DNA from: Bactrocera neohumeralis
Lineage: Eukaryota > Arthropoda > Insecta > Diptera > Tephritidae
Length of the DNA: 64,000 nucleotides
NCBI RefSeq assembly: GCF_024586455.1
Contig: NC_065921.1
Span: forward strand, 22,012,635-22,076,634
Direction: 5' to 3'
Shown: piece by piece, positions 32,120 to 42,442 of the stretch
Numbering within the stretch: position 1 is the first letter of the stretch
How the letters are laid out: each line of letters opens with the position of its first letter
The notes under the pieces: model-generated
The model's database searches: none
What the model was told of the DNA's origin: nothing
Seen by the model: only the letters and a program-made list of their open reading frames with translations
Position numbers and translations under genes: made by a program

Positions 32120-33905
32120 ATTGAGCTGTTGTTTGAAAATGCATGTAAAATATAATTATGATATTGATGTCGAAAGATCTCAACAAGGCAGGAAACCTTT
32201 TTATTTTTTGAAATAAGAAACTTTCCTAGTATTCCGTTGACATTAACTAGCCCAACTGACCCCTGACTTCTACCGGCAAAGTTATTGAAGCACTAGCGAG
32301 CTCAAGGGAAACGTTTCAACGGAATTTACGCATATCGCCGGATATACTCAAACAGATCGTAAAAAAGTTAAATTTAACATAATGTAGGTCGTTTGACGGA
32401 TAGGATATCAAAAATGGTTGGACAAATAAAGTAGAAATATGTCAAATACAAAATACGTTAATTTTTACGATATTAGTTATTGTTTGCGAACCGTTATAAA
32501 TGACCTGTGAAAGCAAATGAAAATGTATGTATTTCTTCTCCATCTGCAAAAACAAACCTCTGGATGTACCATAAATCTCATCAACAATTTATGCAACATT
32601 TTATTATTTTTAATTAACGGTTTATGATTTAGATTATTGGCCAAAAGCTGCCGCAAAATTGTAACCATAATTTCACCAGCAATCCGCAAGAAAAGTACAA
32701 AAAAATTTGTGTATTTCAACTTAATAATTCACAGCAAAACATGAGATCACACGAACGATACGTTGAGTAAACAACAACCAACGTCGAAACAACAATCCTT
32801 CTACTCCGATTGGCATAAGCGCCAGACAGCAGCAACTCAGCAATCAGGATTTCCGAGGAACTACCGCAAAACTTATTTAACCACTAAATGTTTTTCAAGC
32901 TAAAAAAAAATATCTGAACTGGCTTAAACGCTAAGCAAGAGCTGGAAAAGGCAGTCTGAGTTGCAATATCAGCAACAGAAGCAGCATTTTAGGGGCAAAG
33001 GCAGTGAAGCGGGGCTATGCAACAAGCAATTGCTGCAAGTGAAGCCACAAACGTTTGCGCTGCAAGCGCGCAGATGCAACATGCATATATAGATGGAATA
33101 TATGAAACGTATGTGTGTGTGTATATGTAAAAGGGGGGTATGCAGAGTTTGTGCCAGCAACGCAGCAGATATCGAAGAAGAAAATTGTCTTCCTGTATGA
33201 ATTTCATAATTTCCTTGGCGCTGATGGCTGATACAGCAGGCAGCAAGCAAATGCGGAGGCGTCGGTTAAGACCACCATGCATAAGCAGAAGGCGTCTGTA
33301 GTGGTAACCAATTTCCTTTTCGGCTAAAATCTCAGCCAAGCACTTATTTGTTGGTAACAGTTGATACCATGCGCATGTATAGGTGTATGTGTGTGTGAGC
33401 AAAGCTGAATTATAACTTTTGCAAGTGATTAAATGTTTGCGTACACTTTCTTATGCAAACCACACACACACACTCTCAGACATACGTGTGTGCAGTTTGG
33501 TGCAAATGCATTTACCGCTGTTGTTGTTGCAGCGGATTTGCCAATACTTTGGCTCATTTCAACAACTTACAAATTATGAATTTCCATTTTAAGCTGCTAA
33601 GTTTTCATTAAAATTTTGCCACTCGCTGTCAGCAGTCAGCAGCAGCCAGCTGATGTGTTTGCATCGCTGTTGCAAGCGTTGCAAGTTTGGTTATATTTGA
33701 GGAAGGGAAAAAAAAAGTTGTTAGGCTTTCAGCATAAGCTTTGTCTTTAAATTGGCAATGGTTCAAAAGCGTTCAAGCCAGAGTTCAAAATCAATATGTG
33801 GTCCGCAGGAAGAGCTTCAACAAATTAGAACAAAATTCTTGAAGAAAAAAGACGTGTACATAGTTTCAGGACGATATCTGGAAAACTGAGAGATTAGTTA
33901 GCATA
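32120..33905. other. Stretch without a recognised gene
   Basis: Apparently single-copy, GC-richer from about 32.9 kb, with GT/CA runs near 33110 and 33460 and a TTG run near 33520. Open frames of 93 and 137 codons on the minus strand (32969-33402) are Cys/Leu-rich and unrecognised. Confidence 0.4.
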
Positions 33906-33910
33906 TATAC

Positions 33911-34500
33911 CCTTCTTCTTCTTCATTGGCGTAGACACCGCTTACGCGATTATAGCAGAGTTAACAACAGCGCGCCAATCGTTTCTTCTGTTCGCTACGT
34001 GGCGCCAATTGGATATTCCCAGCGTAGTCAGGTCCTTCTCCACCTGGTCCTTCCAACGGAGAGTTAACAAATACAGCACGTCCATTCGTCGTTTCTTCTT
34101 TTAATTCGCTGAACTATGTCAATGTCGTCATATATCTCTGCCTCTCTACCATATAGCAGGACGGGAATAATGAGTGACTTATAGAGTTTGGTTTTTGTTC
34201 GTAGAGAGAGGATTTTACTTCTCAATTGCCTACTCAGCCCGAAGTAGCACCTGTTGGCAAGAGTTATCCATTGGAGGATGGAGTCATGTGCAAAAGTTCA
34301 CGCAAGTGAGGAAAGTTCTCTGATCGCCATTCACTTGGGAGTGGCCAGAAACGATTATTTTACATATGGCTCAAGCAGCTCACGACTTCCGGTCTTTGAC
34401 CAAGTATCCTCTGGGTAGCCTAAGAACATCCGTTTGAAGGCGAGCTAAAGTGAGCAGGCGAAACATCCCCTCCCCAGCGTTGTGCGCTGGGTTTGGGACC
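33911..34500 (-). mobile_element. LINE copy with 5' leader joined to 3' end
   Basis: Read on the minus strand, it begins with GTGGCGGGTCCCAAACCCAG (34499 downward), a leader-like block that includes CTTCAAACGGATGTTCTTAG. By about 34270 it is in the C-terminal coding part (NRCYFGLSRQL-like, then the 'atatggtagagaggca' segment). It ends at GCGTAAGCGGTGTCTACGCC followed by GAAGAAGAAGAAGG (about 33911). The end and coding parts match the LINE at 7.4 kb. Nearly all of the endonuclease and reverse transcriptase is missing, and there is a further deletion near 34060-34135. That the leader block belongs to the same family is an inference from adjacency. Confidence 0.7.
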
Positions 34501-34654
34501 CGCCACGTAAAAAACAGTAATAATGAAAAATTATCGACAGCCTCACTATGAGCTATGAATATGCTATGAGCAAAAACTAGTAAGACTTTGTTAATAATTT
34601 AAAATTCTTAATTTATTCTTCAAAATCTGTGTCATCTCCCTAAAAGTAATAAGG

Positions 34655-34925
34655 TTAATTTCGGAATAGCCCTTCATGTAACAGTTATCGGCCCTTAATT
34701 CCGGCTCCTGTTTATGAATGACGTATAACACTCAAATAGCACAGTACTCGTTGACAGTTTGGCCAGCCAGAAGGAATTCGGAGTGCAAAACACCTCGATA
34801 ATCTAAGAGAATTTTCAACATAATTTTGATTTTTGACCTGCTTTGACGTGGTTTTTTCGGCTTCGGCTCACCTTTGCCACGATTTTCGGCCGATTGATCG
34901 TCTGTATAGATCGTCGTAAGTATAG
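34655..34925 (-). pseudogene. Mariner central fragment
   Basis: The minus strand reads DDQSAENRGKGEPKPKKPRQ, SRSKIKIM, DYRGVLHSEFLLAGQTVNEY. This is the segment between the first and second catalytic Asp of the mariner lineage also found at 16.6-17.2 kb. It is cut at both sides. Confidence 0.75.
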
Positions 34926-35185
34926 ATAAAGAAAAGGAAGGATAGATATAGGAATAAGTGGACCGATTTAATCAATATTCATATATTCAGCGGCATAATT
35001 CTAATAAAATCTCATAGCTATACCGATTTAATCGGTGGCGATCCAATGAAAGAAGTTATTTATTAGTTACGGTAAAGTTTAAGGTTGAGTAAATATATTT
35101 TTATATATGTATATTATATTTTTGGCACAATCGAGGAAATATTGTATCGATTTTATTCATTCTCAACACCAGGGCACATTCGCAA
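34926..35185. other. AT-rich stretch, nothing recognised
   Basis: Short AT-rich interval between the mariner scrap and repeat B copy 3. It contains a local repeat of 'accgatttaatc' (about 34971 and 35025). Confidence 0.4.
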
Positions 35186-35189
35186 CAGA

Positions 35190-36000
35190 AAACAAGTAAG
35201 GAAGGGCTAAGTTCGGGTACAACTGAACATTTTATACTCTAGCAACTTGCAAAAGTCAAAGCCAGGGAAATAATTTAAAGTGTGAAACCAATCATATAAA
35301 GTAAAGTTAACCGGAATTTCTAGAATTTTTATGTTATGTATGTATATGAGAGCTAAGGGAAGTATTAATCCGTTTCATAATATAATATAAATCATAAAGG
35401 CATACCATTATTAGAGAAGTATTATCGCTTAATTTCAGTTATATATATCACATATTGACCGATATTCTCGATCAAAAGTCAACGATAGGTACCGGGGTCT
35501 AAACATTCGGTATCTAGGGGCTAAAACAGTTTTTATTGGATTTAAACCTTTTTTGATCATAGGGTGGCACACACTATCCTGTTATATTAATTGATTTATG
35601 TACTTGAAACTGTACGAATCAAGTGGAATTTAAAATTTAGCTACATGGGAAGTAGGTGTGGTTGTTGTCCACTTTCGTTCATTTTCATAATGTGAGATAA
35701 GAATCTGAAAAGAATGCCACGTATTAAATTTTGTTGAAATCGAGTGGCCGGTCCAGATATATGAGATTTCACCAAAAAGTGGGCGGTGCCACGCCCATCG
35801 TTAAATTTTCTCACTGGCTCTCATAAAGCTTTCCCATGTCATCTCGGTGATAAAATTTAATGCCTCTGCATATTGAATTATTGATTTATCGCGCTTTTAG
35901 TAGTTTTTAACAGTACCGTTATATGGGAGTGAGCGGTGTTTTACTTCGATTTCGATATTTCGCGAACTACCAACGGAACTTTCAACATCTACATGAGCGG
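35190..36000 (+). repeat. Dispersed repeat B, copy 3 (clearest start)
   Basis: It starts CAAGTAAGGAAGGGCTAAGT, then GAACATTTTATACTCTAGCA. It includes the blocks 'gggaagtaggtgtggttgt' (35648), GTGGGCGGTGCCACGCCCAT (35780), 'ctcataaagctttcccatgt' (35821) and 'ttatatgggagtgagcgg' (35918). The block order agrees with the 2.9-4.9 kb copies. No long open frame is present. Confidence 0.65.
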
Positions 36001-36007
36001 ATGAAAA

Positions 36008-36290
36008 ATGACTGATGGAGTAGTCATCGGAATCTATTGCATGGAGCAGGATGGCAGGCGACCCTTCCAGCTGCCGAAATACTGTATCTTCCAGATGGCC
36101 AGAAAAGCTGCTGAGATAGCAGAGAACGATTAAAGAACATCAATATATATAAGAGACGGTGGAACACCTTCTTCCTTCCGGCTTCCGTCCGGTCTTATCT
36201 AGAAATCGGCTTAGATATCTAAGAGCTTCGCAGTTCAAACTGAAATATCAGAATTATATATCAAGTCTTTATTAAACTTCACAAAAAGCT
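36008..36290 (+). pseudogene. LINE RNase H scrap
   Basis: Frame 36008-36133 reads MTDGVVIGIYCMEQDGRRPF, QLPKYCIFQMARKAAEIAE. This resembles the opening of a LINE RNase H domain, with TDG holding a catalytic Asp. The following 'ctagaaatcggcttagatatc' to 'atatcaagtcttt' (36196-36270) matches 59504-59570 next to the LINE relic at 58.6 kb, so the two are pieces of related elements. Confidence 0.5.
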
Positions 36291-38610
36291 AAACGTTTCT
36301 GAACGCTCTGAACGCTATTAAACTAAACTTCCATCTTCAGGACCTGGCGTATTAAACTAAACTTCCATAGCTTTTCGGTATTACGAAGGATATCATCCAT
36401 GGCGTGATTCATCAAGTTTTACTCAAAAAAACAAAAAAAAATATACATTTTAAAAGATACATGTGTCTATATTTGAGGATCTAACTTTTCAGAGACACAC
36501 CACACCAATGTGATATTATTAAAAATTCGTTATTTATATTATTATTATTATTACAGTTATTATTTCTAACATTCGTATGATGCTTGTAGTCGCAAACATA
36601 TACAATTTCCACCGTCACAGCGTCACATATATATTTTGTCAAAATTCAATTTACTTTTTGAATTAATTTTGGTATTTTTACATGCTGCTTCAACTAGTAC
36701 ACCAAAGTCTCCTTAATATCTTCGAAAGCTAGCAAAATATTTGATTATAAAATTCTTTGCAAAAATTTCCTTAAAAAAACAGAAAATAAAAATTTGAGAA
36801 ATGGAAAATGAAAATTCCTCAAATACTCAAGAAACCTTTTGAAAACAAATCTATTTCTCGCAAATGCAAATAAAAGTAAACTAACCCCACTACTTTCACA
36901 CAAAAAGAAGGGACTCTTATGTATACAAGTAGATATGTTTGTGTGTATTTGTTAGTTATTTTGGTTTGCATGTATGATTTTAGTTTATTTGTTTCTTTGT
37001 TTGTTGTGGACTTACGGATATTTGCTGATGTCATCGCCAAATCCAATTTTTCTTTGCAAAAGATGACCTAATCCTTGCACGAGTGGAACACATCCGGTTG
37101 TGTGTGTATGTGTACATTAGTATATTTGTATGTGTGCTGTTGCCCACTCTAATTTGCAACCCTTTAACTGGAATGTAAATATATTTCAAGTGCGATAGCG
37201 TTACACATGGCTATGTACACAAGCTAGTGGGTGCCCCTTGAAGGCTGCTACAATTTCGCATGAGCAGTTGCATTCCATACTTATCACAGCAAAACTCTTA
37301 CTTTCATCCAAAGGACGTGCATAAACATATGCATATACATTTACATATACATATACGTATACATATACATGTTCATATACCTATATGTACATGCTCACAT
37401 ATATATACAAGTAGTTGGAACGAAGCATGCAGGACATGTGAAAGTGCTCGAGTTTATTTATGTTCTTTTGCAAACAGGAGTGTTTATGTGTGTGCGGGTT
37501 TGCGTATGGGTGAGTCTGTGCACATAAAACATTTAAATTTCCTAATGCAAATAGAAAACAACTCGTTTCGGACATGTTTTTCTATTTATGCACACATACA
37601 CATATGCATATGACTGTGCAAATTGTTGTTGTTGTTGAATTTTCTGCTAAATGTCTCTTATACCAAGGCGGCAAGCAATAAAAATTGTTTATGCAATATT
37701 CTGCTGCTTGCAAAAACAACCTGTGTTTGTTGGTATGTGTGTGATTTTATTTTTATGACATTTTATTTTTGTCTCTTGCTTTGCTCTGGTCGTTTGTAGC
37801 CACTGGAAATCCTTAACGGAAGCACCTTTTGTAATTTTTGATGTGACAAGCGGGATATAAGCACACACACATACAAGTATTTATGATCTCAAGCACGTGT
37901 ATGTGTATGTGTGAATAATCTGTCCGGTCCAGACAGATCGACAGCATAGCAGACGGCAGACCTTCATTCATACATTACACATCACACACCTTTATCATTA
38001 CATACACGCATACAAACACAAAATAAACTTACATACAAACATACACACACACATATAGTATAACATGAAACCGTTGTGTCCCAGTTCTGCATTTGTAATA
38101 TTTATTTAGGCTTCTCACTAAAGCGCACACACACAGCTGCGTGCAGCAGAGCTTTGATTGCATTTAAACATTTATTGCATATTTTTATTCAGAATATATT
38201 TATGCCACATTTTTGTTGGACTTACTTCTGGTCTTTGTGGTTGGCCTGTTTCTTAATCTGTGCTTCCTATTGTTTGCAAATTTCATCAACAAGACATACA
38301 TATGTATGTATATGGTATAAATTGTTTTATTTGTAGTAGCCGAAATATTTTTCCAACACAAATATTTGCCAGTAAGTCAATTTTAAGATTTGTGTTGTTA
38401 ATTTTTTAAAAATTCTTTTCTCTTTTGGAAATAATCAATATTGTTTGTCCTGATTGTAATAGCAAATATTTAATAATAATAATAAAATTTTAGTGAAATA
38501 TTTAAAATATTACATATCAGGGGGTATATTTCTTTCATGAAATTTCAACTTAATTGCGTGTCATAAAATTGTTTACTCTTTAGTCTCTGGAACTATTCCA
38601 TCGACTTCAG
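36291..38610. other. Stretch without a recognised gene, rich in CA/ATACAT runs
   Basis: No gene is supported. Microsatellites lie at 37316-37395 (ATACAT type) and as CA runs at 37862-37875 and 38041-38055. An ACATATGTA-type run lies near 38300. Open frames here are microsatellite-driven (His/Ile/Tyr repeats). Confidence 0.5.
37316..37395. repeat. (ATACAT)n-type microsatellite
   Basis: Alternating CATATACAT/TACATATAC units with small variations over about 80 bases. Confidence 0.85.
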
Positions 38611-38618
38611 TAAAATAT

Positions 38619-38696
38619 ATATTTATAGTGTTGAATTTTATTTCAAAAATATTTAAAATGTTCCTGGTCACTTCCATCGTTAGAAAAGTTACCGTG
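38619..38696 (+). repeat. 78-bp direct repeat, upstream copy
   Basis: It starts ATATTTATAGTGTTGAATTT and ends AGAAAAGTTACCGTG. It matches 39481-39558 at 76 of 78 positions without gaps. The pair is 862 bp apart. Confidence 0.95.
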
Positions 38697-38794
38697 AGTG
38701 AAATTTTTTGCTGCTTTTTAAATCCTTAACGACATGTTTTAAATTTGCCAAAATGTTTTTAAAAATTGTCGGAGACCCTATAAACCTATGAACT

Positions 38795-38990
38795 CGTAAT
38801 GCAGTTTATAAGATACCGATCTGACCGATCACATCTCCCAAGAAGATATCATTTTCTCATTTGTCAAAAACACCGATATCAGACCACTATAGCGTACAGC
38901 TGCAATAGAATCTAAGCGATCAATTACAGCGAAAGTTTACATATTTTCTACATTAAACTGAAAATTGAGCTATTAGCCAGTCAACAGCCA
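38795..38990. repeat. Dispersed repeat A fragment
   Basis: It contains 'atcagaccactatagcgtacagctgcaat' (about 38878-38906), closely like 'atcggaccactataacatatagctgccat' at 60591-60619. Partial and diverged. Confidence 0.5.
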
Positions 38991-39084
38991 TCATTTCAGG
39001 TAAATAATTGATGATTTTTATCAGCCGTCTAAGCGGTTCTCACAGAATGTTGCAACATATAGTATATAAGGCCAGCAGTATAGG

Positions 39085-39440
39085 GTTTGTCCGGAAAGTA
39101 GTAGGACTGAGTCGATTTAAAAAAATGTATTGAACCAATCATTACAGTTCTTTAAAAACTTTCAAAATAGACTCTTTCTGCGTCGACGAAGCGCTGCCAG
39201 CGCGATTTTCAAGCAATGAAGGCGTTACTATTGGCATTCTCCGGAATAGCCTGGAGAGACGAGGTGCATGCTGCTTGGATCTGGGCTGTTTGACGACTGC
39301 GGGAGCATTAGGGTGCCGGCCATGGTTAAGTAGCTGTTCACAAGAAAGACGGTGTGAGCCGGGACGTTGTCGTGGTGAAATTTCTATCCGGCTGCGATGT
39401 CTTGTCAGACCCGATTGACCCTTTGTTTGAGTCTCTTGAG
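39085..39440 (-). mobile_element. Mariner C-terminal fragment with one end
   Basis: On the minus strand: GFHHDNVPAHT-like residues (KFHHDNVPAHTVFLVNSYL, second catalytic Asp) and MAGTLMLPQSSNSPDPS. A jump follows to LKIALAALRRRRKSILKVFK, the C-terminus. The left end TTTGTCCGGAAAGTAGTAGG (about 39092) looks like a mariner terminus. It is internally deleted and 5'-truncated. It lies inside the interval bounded by the 78-bp direct repeats. Confidence 0.7.
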
Positions 39441-39480
39441 GACTACCACTTAAAACTAATAACTAATCGTTTTCAATAAA

Positions 39481-39558
39481 ATATTTATAGTGTTGAATTT
39501 TACTTCAAAAATATTTATAATGTTCCTGGTCACTTCCATCGTTAGAAAAGTTACCGTG
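39481..39558 (+). repeat. 78-bp direct repeat, downstream copy
   Basis: Second copy of the 38619-38696 repeat, with two substitutions. It begins 40 bases past the mariner fragment. Confidence 0.95.
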
Positions 39559-39789
39559 TGTAAAAAGTTTTATGTAAGGTAACATCTTGTAAATTATATA
39601 AGCACATAAATAATCAGAAGACGACCGCAGCCAATTTAACCATGTCTGTCGGTATCGTATCTCATTTTTTGAAACATCGATCTGAAATTTTCCTTTCGTC
39701 TTGTTTCTTCAAGAACGACAACTTTTTTTGACAAGATACACGAAATTTGGCAAAGATTATCTTCCAAGAACTTGACAGTTTTTGGATCA

Positions 39790-40490
39790 TTAGTTTGTAA
39801 ATTATATGATTTTGAGTGAAACGACTTTTGTTATGTTGAAAAAAAGGATAAAAAGGATTTCGCATGTTGATAAAATATTGCTTTTTGAGGATTTGAATCC
39901 AAGGTTTGCATTGATCGAGATTATATGAATCCTTCATCAAGAAAAACAACCATCGAAAAGTGGTTTGCCAAGATTGAACAAGGTGAAATGAGCACCAAGG
40001 ACGATAAAGACAGTGGAGGCCCTAAAGAGGCTGTAACCGACGAAACAACTAAAAAAAAAATTCACAAAAAAATTCACAAAAAAATTTCTGACGATCGTAA
40101 AGTGAAGTTGTTCGGGAAAGCAGGCACTCTAAAGACATCAATATCATTCATGACTATTTGCGTATGAGAAACTTTTGACTAAAAACCACGACAAGTTGAT
40201 GATTCGGATCGGTGTTTGGAGATGTTCGAGCGTAATAGACCTTATGTTTTGCGTTGTTATGTGATAATTGATGAAACATGGCTTCCTCATTTCACTCCGA
40301 ACTCCAATCAAGAGTCATCCGAGTGGGCTACACACTATAAATCCCCAAAGCATGTAAAACGCAGCAGTCTGTTGGTAAGGTTATGGCGTGTGTTTTTAGT
40401 GACTACCTTGAAAAAGTAAGTAAGGAACAACTATGTTGAATAAAGAATGAATTTTTCCAGTTGCTAAAAACCTGTGTTTTTACTTTTCAA
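39790..40490 (+). mobile_element. Irritans-like mariner, C-terminal half deleted
   Basis: The transposase N-terminus is near MLKKRIKRISHVDKILLF (39835). It continues as STIEKWFAKIEQGEMSTKDD-type sequence, KKISDDRKVKLFGKAGTLK (second helix-turn-helix), then in another frame VDDSDRCLEMFERNRPYVLR and CYVIIDETWLPHFTPNSNQE (first catalytic Asp in DETW). At about 40395 it jumps from the SLLVRLWRVF region to DYLEK and an AT-rich 3' tail. Both later catalytic residues are missing. A short tandem of AAAAAATTCACA (40055-40082) inserts extra Lys/His codons. Confidence 0.8.
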
Positions 40491-40659
40491 TTGACATGTC
40501 AAAACTATAGTAGAATAACTTGTAATATAATAATGTGCTTTTAATGAGGCAACAATTCGTAAATGGTCTTTTTTGGCAGCTGTTACTTGATTTATACTCT
40601 ATTTGGTTTGACATTTCATAATGAACATACTCCACTCTCTATTCATAACAATTACCAAA

Positions 40660-41290
40660 ATAATGGTTCGGTTAGGGTGACGCATTTTGTTCAACGATGA
40701 AGCTTACTTTTGGTTGAGTGGGTACGTTAGTAAACAAAATTGTCACAGTTGGAGTGAAGATAACCCAAAAGTCATTATTGAGTCGAAATTAGATCCTCAA
40801 AAAGTGTCTGTTTTGTGTACTCTATGAGCAGAGCGAATCATTGATTTAAATTTCTTTAAAAATGCCGGCCATAACATTACAGTCAATGAGGAATGCTATA
40901 ATGCTATGATTAATGACTCTTTCCTTGATTGGAGAATGTTGATGTGGACGACCTTTGATTCCAACAAAATGGCGCTACATACCATTCAGCCAACCAAACA
41001 ATCAATTTATGGAAGACAACTTTTAGTTAGCGCACTTTCTCGCTTCGTAGACCTGAGGTGAAGTTGTTTGTCTATGCAGATATGTCGTATACAATTGACG
41101 GAGAGAGAAAATATTCCACACGTCACGGCCCCAATTGCTGCAAAAAGCTGTTGCAAATTGGGCCTCTCGGCTGGAATTTATTCGAGTCAGTCGCAGCGGT
41201 CACTTGCCAGACATAATTTCAAAACATAAAGCAAACACTTATATTTATTATAAGGCTAAATTCATGGCCATAACATCGTATGTCTAGAAT
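40660..41290 (+). mobile_element. Rosa-type mariner, catalytic and C-terminal part, decayed
   Basis: It reads ILFNDEAYFWLSGYVSKQNC (first catalytic Asp), SVLCTL, ITVNEECYNAMI, then LWFQQNGATYHSAKQTI, where the second Asp is Asn. After frameshifts the C-terminus is clear at 41145-41270: LQKAVANWASRLEFIRVSRS, GHLPDIIS. No N-terminal half and no clear inverted end were found. Confidence 0.8.
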
Positions 41291-41745
41291 AAATTCTTTA
41301 TTTATTGTCCTACAGAGTGTTCATAGCATAATTACGTTCTAGAAAACAAGAAACGAGATGAATTTTTCAGCCTGCTTGGTAAATTACTAATGAAATATGA
41401 AGAAACCAAAAATTTCGAACTGATTGGTTATCGTTTAAATCAATCATTAGAATTAAATTAGAGCGGTTAGATTATTGCATCAAACTATGTTAGTCAAAAG
41501 CGTTTTGTTCTTCTTAAATCATCTTCTTAAAATATGAACAAAATTATATATAACATTCAACTTTCTTCAATGTTGAAAAAGATTTCCTTAACGATTTAGT
41601 ACTGAATAAAGAAAATTTCAAATTCAATTAATTCCATTAATAAAGAAAGTACCCAAGAGGATCCTTCAAATGAAAATGTAATCCAAATTTAGTTTCCAAA
41701 TGATAATACTTTGCTGAGAAAGCCAATTTGACTTACATTTCACAT
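41291..41745. other. AT-rich stretch, nothing recognised
   Basis: Sequence between two rosa relics. No frame or repeat is recognised. Confidence 0.4.
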
Positions 41746-41746
41746 G

Positions 41747-42442
41747 TATGGGTGACCCATTTTTAAAGAAATATGGACCGATGATTCCACCGGATCACAT
41801 ACTACGCCAAACCGTTGTTTTTTCAAGATGTATTGTTAGCTCTTGAATCTCTTCAGGTTGCTCTTCGTTCCAAATGCGGCAATTTTGCTTATTTTCATAC
41901 CCATTAAGCCAAAAATGGGCCTCATCGCTAAACAAAATTTGGCTCGAAAACGTCGGATCTTTTTGGAGCTTTTCAAGAGCCCACGCAGCGAAGCGATGTC
42001 GCTTAGGAAGGTCGAGCGGCTTCAATTCTTGCAAAAGCTGTATTTTCTATGCTTTCCATTTAAGATCTCAACGTAAAATGCCCCAAATGGATTCATACGA
42101 CAGTTCGAGTTCCTGCGAAAGGTGCCGAATCGACACTCCATGGTACTCGTATTTGTTTACACTCTCAGCTATTTCTGCTATATTTTCTTCACTGCATGCT
42201 GGACGTGGTCTATTCGGTGTAATATTATCCAGTAATGAATGCTGGGTTTTAAGACGAATGATCATGTTGCATATAGTACGCTTAGTAGGCCGATGGTGTT
42301 CACCATAAGTTGAGCGAAGCGCGGGAAACACATTCTTTAGACGTAAAAGTAACAAAAATAATATGGCAGCTTGGCACGACTCACATGTGATCTGTCAAAA
42401 AAAGGCGATTGCAAAAAGTACCCCTACTTGGATCACCCGTTA
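41747..42442 (-). mobile_element. Rosa-type mariner, 3' half deleted, both ends kept
   Basis: TA flanks both sides (41747-41748 and 42441-42442). The ends are TGGGTGACCCA on the left and, reversed, ACGGGTGATCCAAG on the right. On the minus strand: MLLLRLKNVFPALRSTYGEH (42355 downward), ITPNRPRPACSEENIAEIAE, SIRHLSQELELSYESIWGIL, stop, QELKPLDLPKRHRFAAWALE, ILFSDEAHFWLNGYENKQNC (first Asp), TVWRSM, stop, GGIIGPYFFKN. The sequence then runs straight into the left end. The second and third catalytic residues are gone. It is a roughly 0.7-kb deletion derivative. Confidence 0.82.

Noticed and set aside
37260..37613. 117-codon frame with alternating His/Ile
   Set aside because: Produced entirely by the ATACAT microsatellite.
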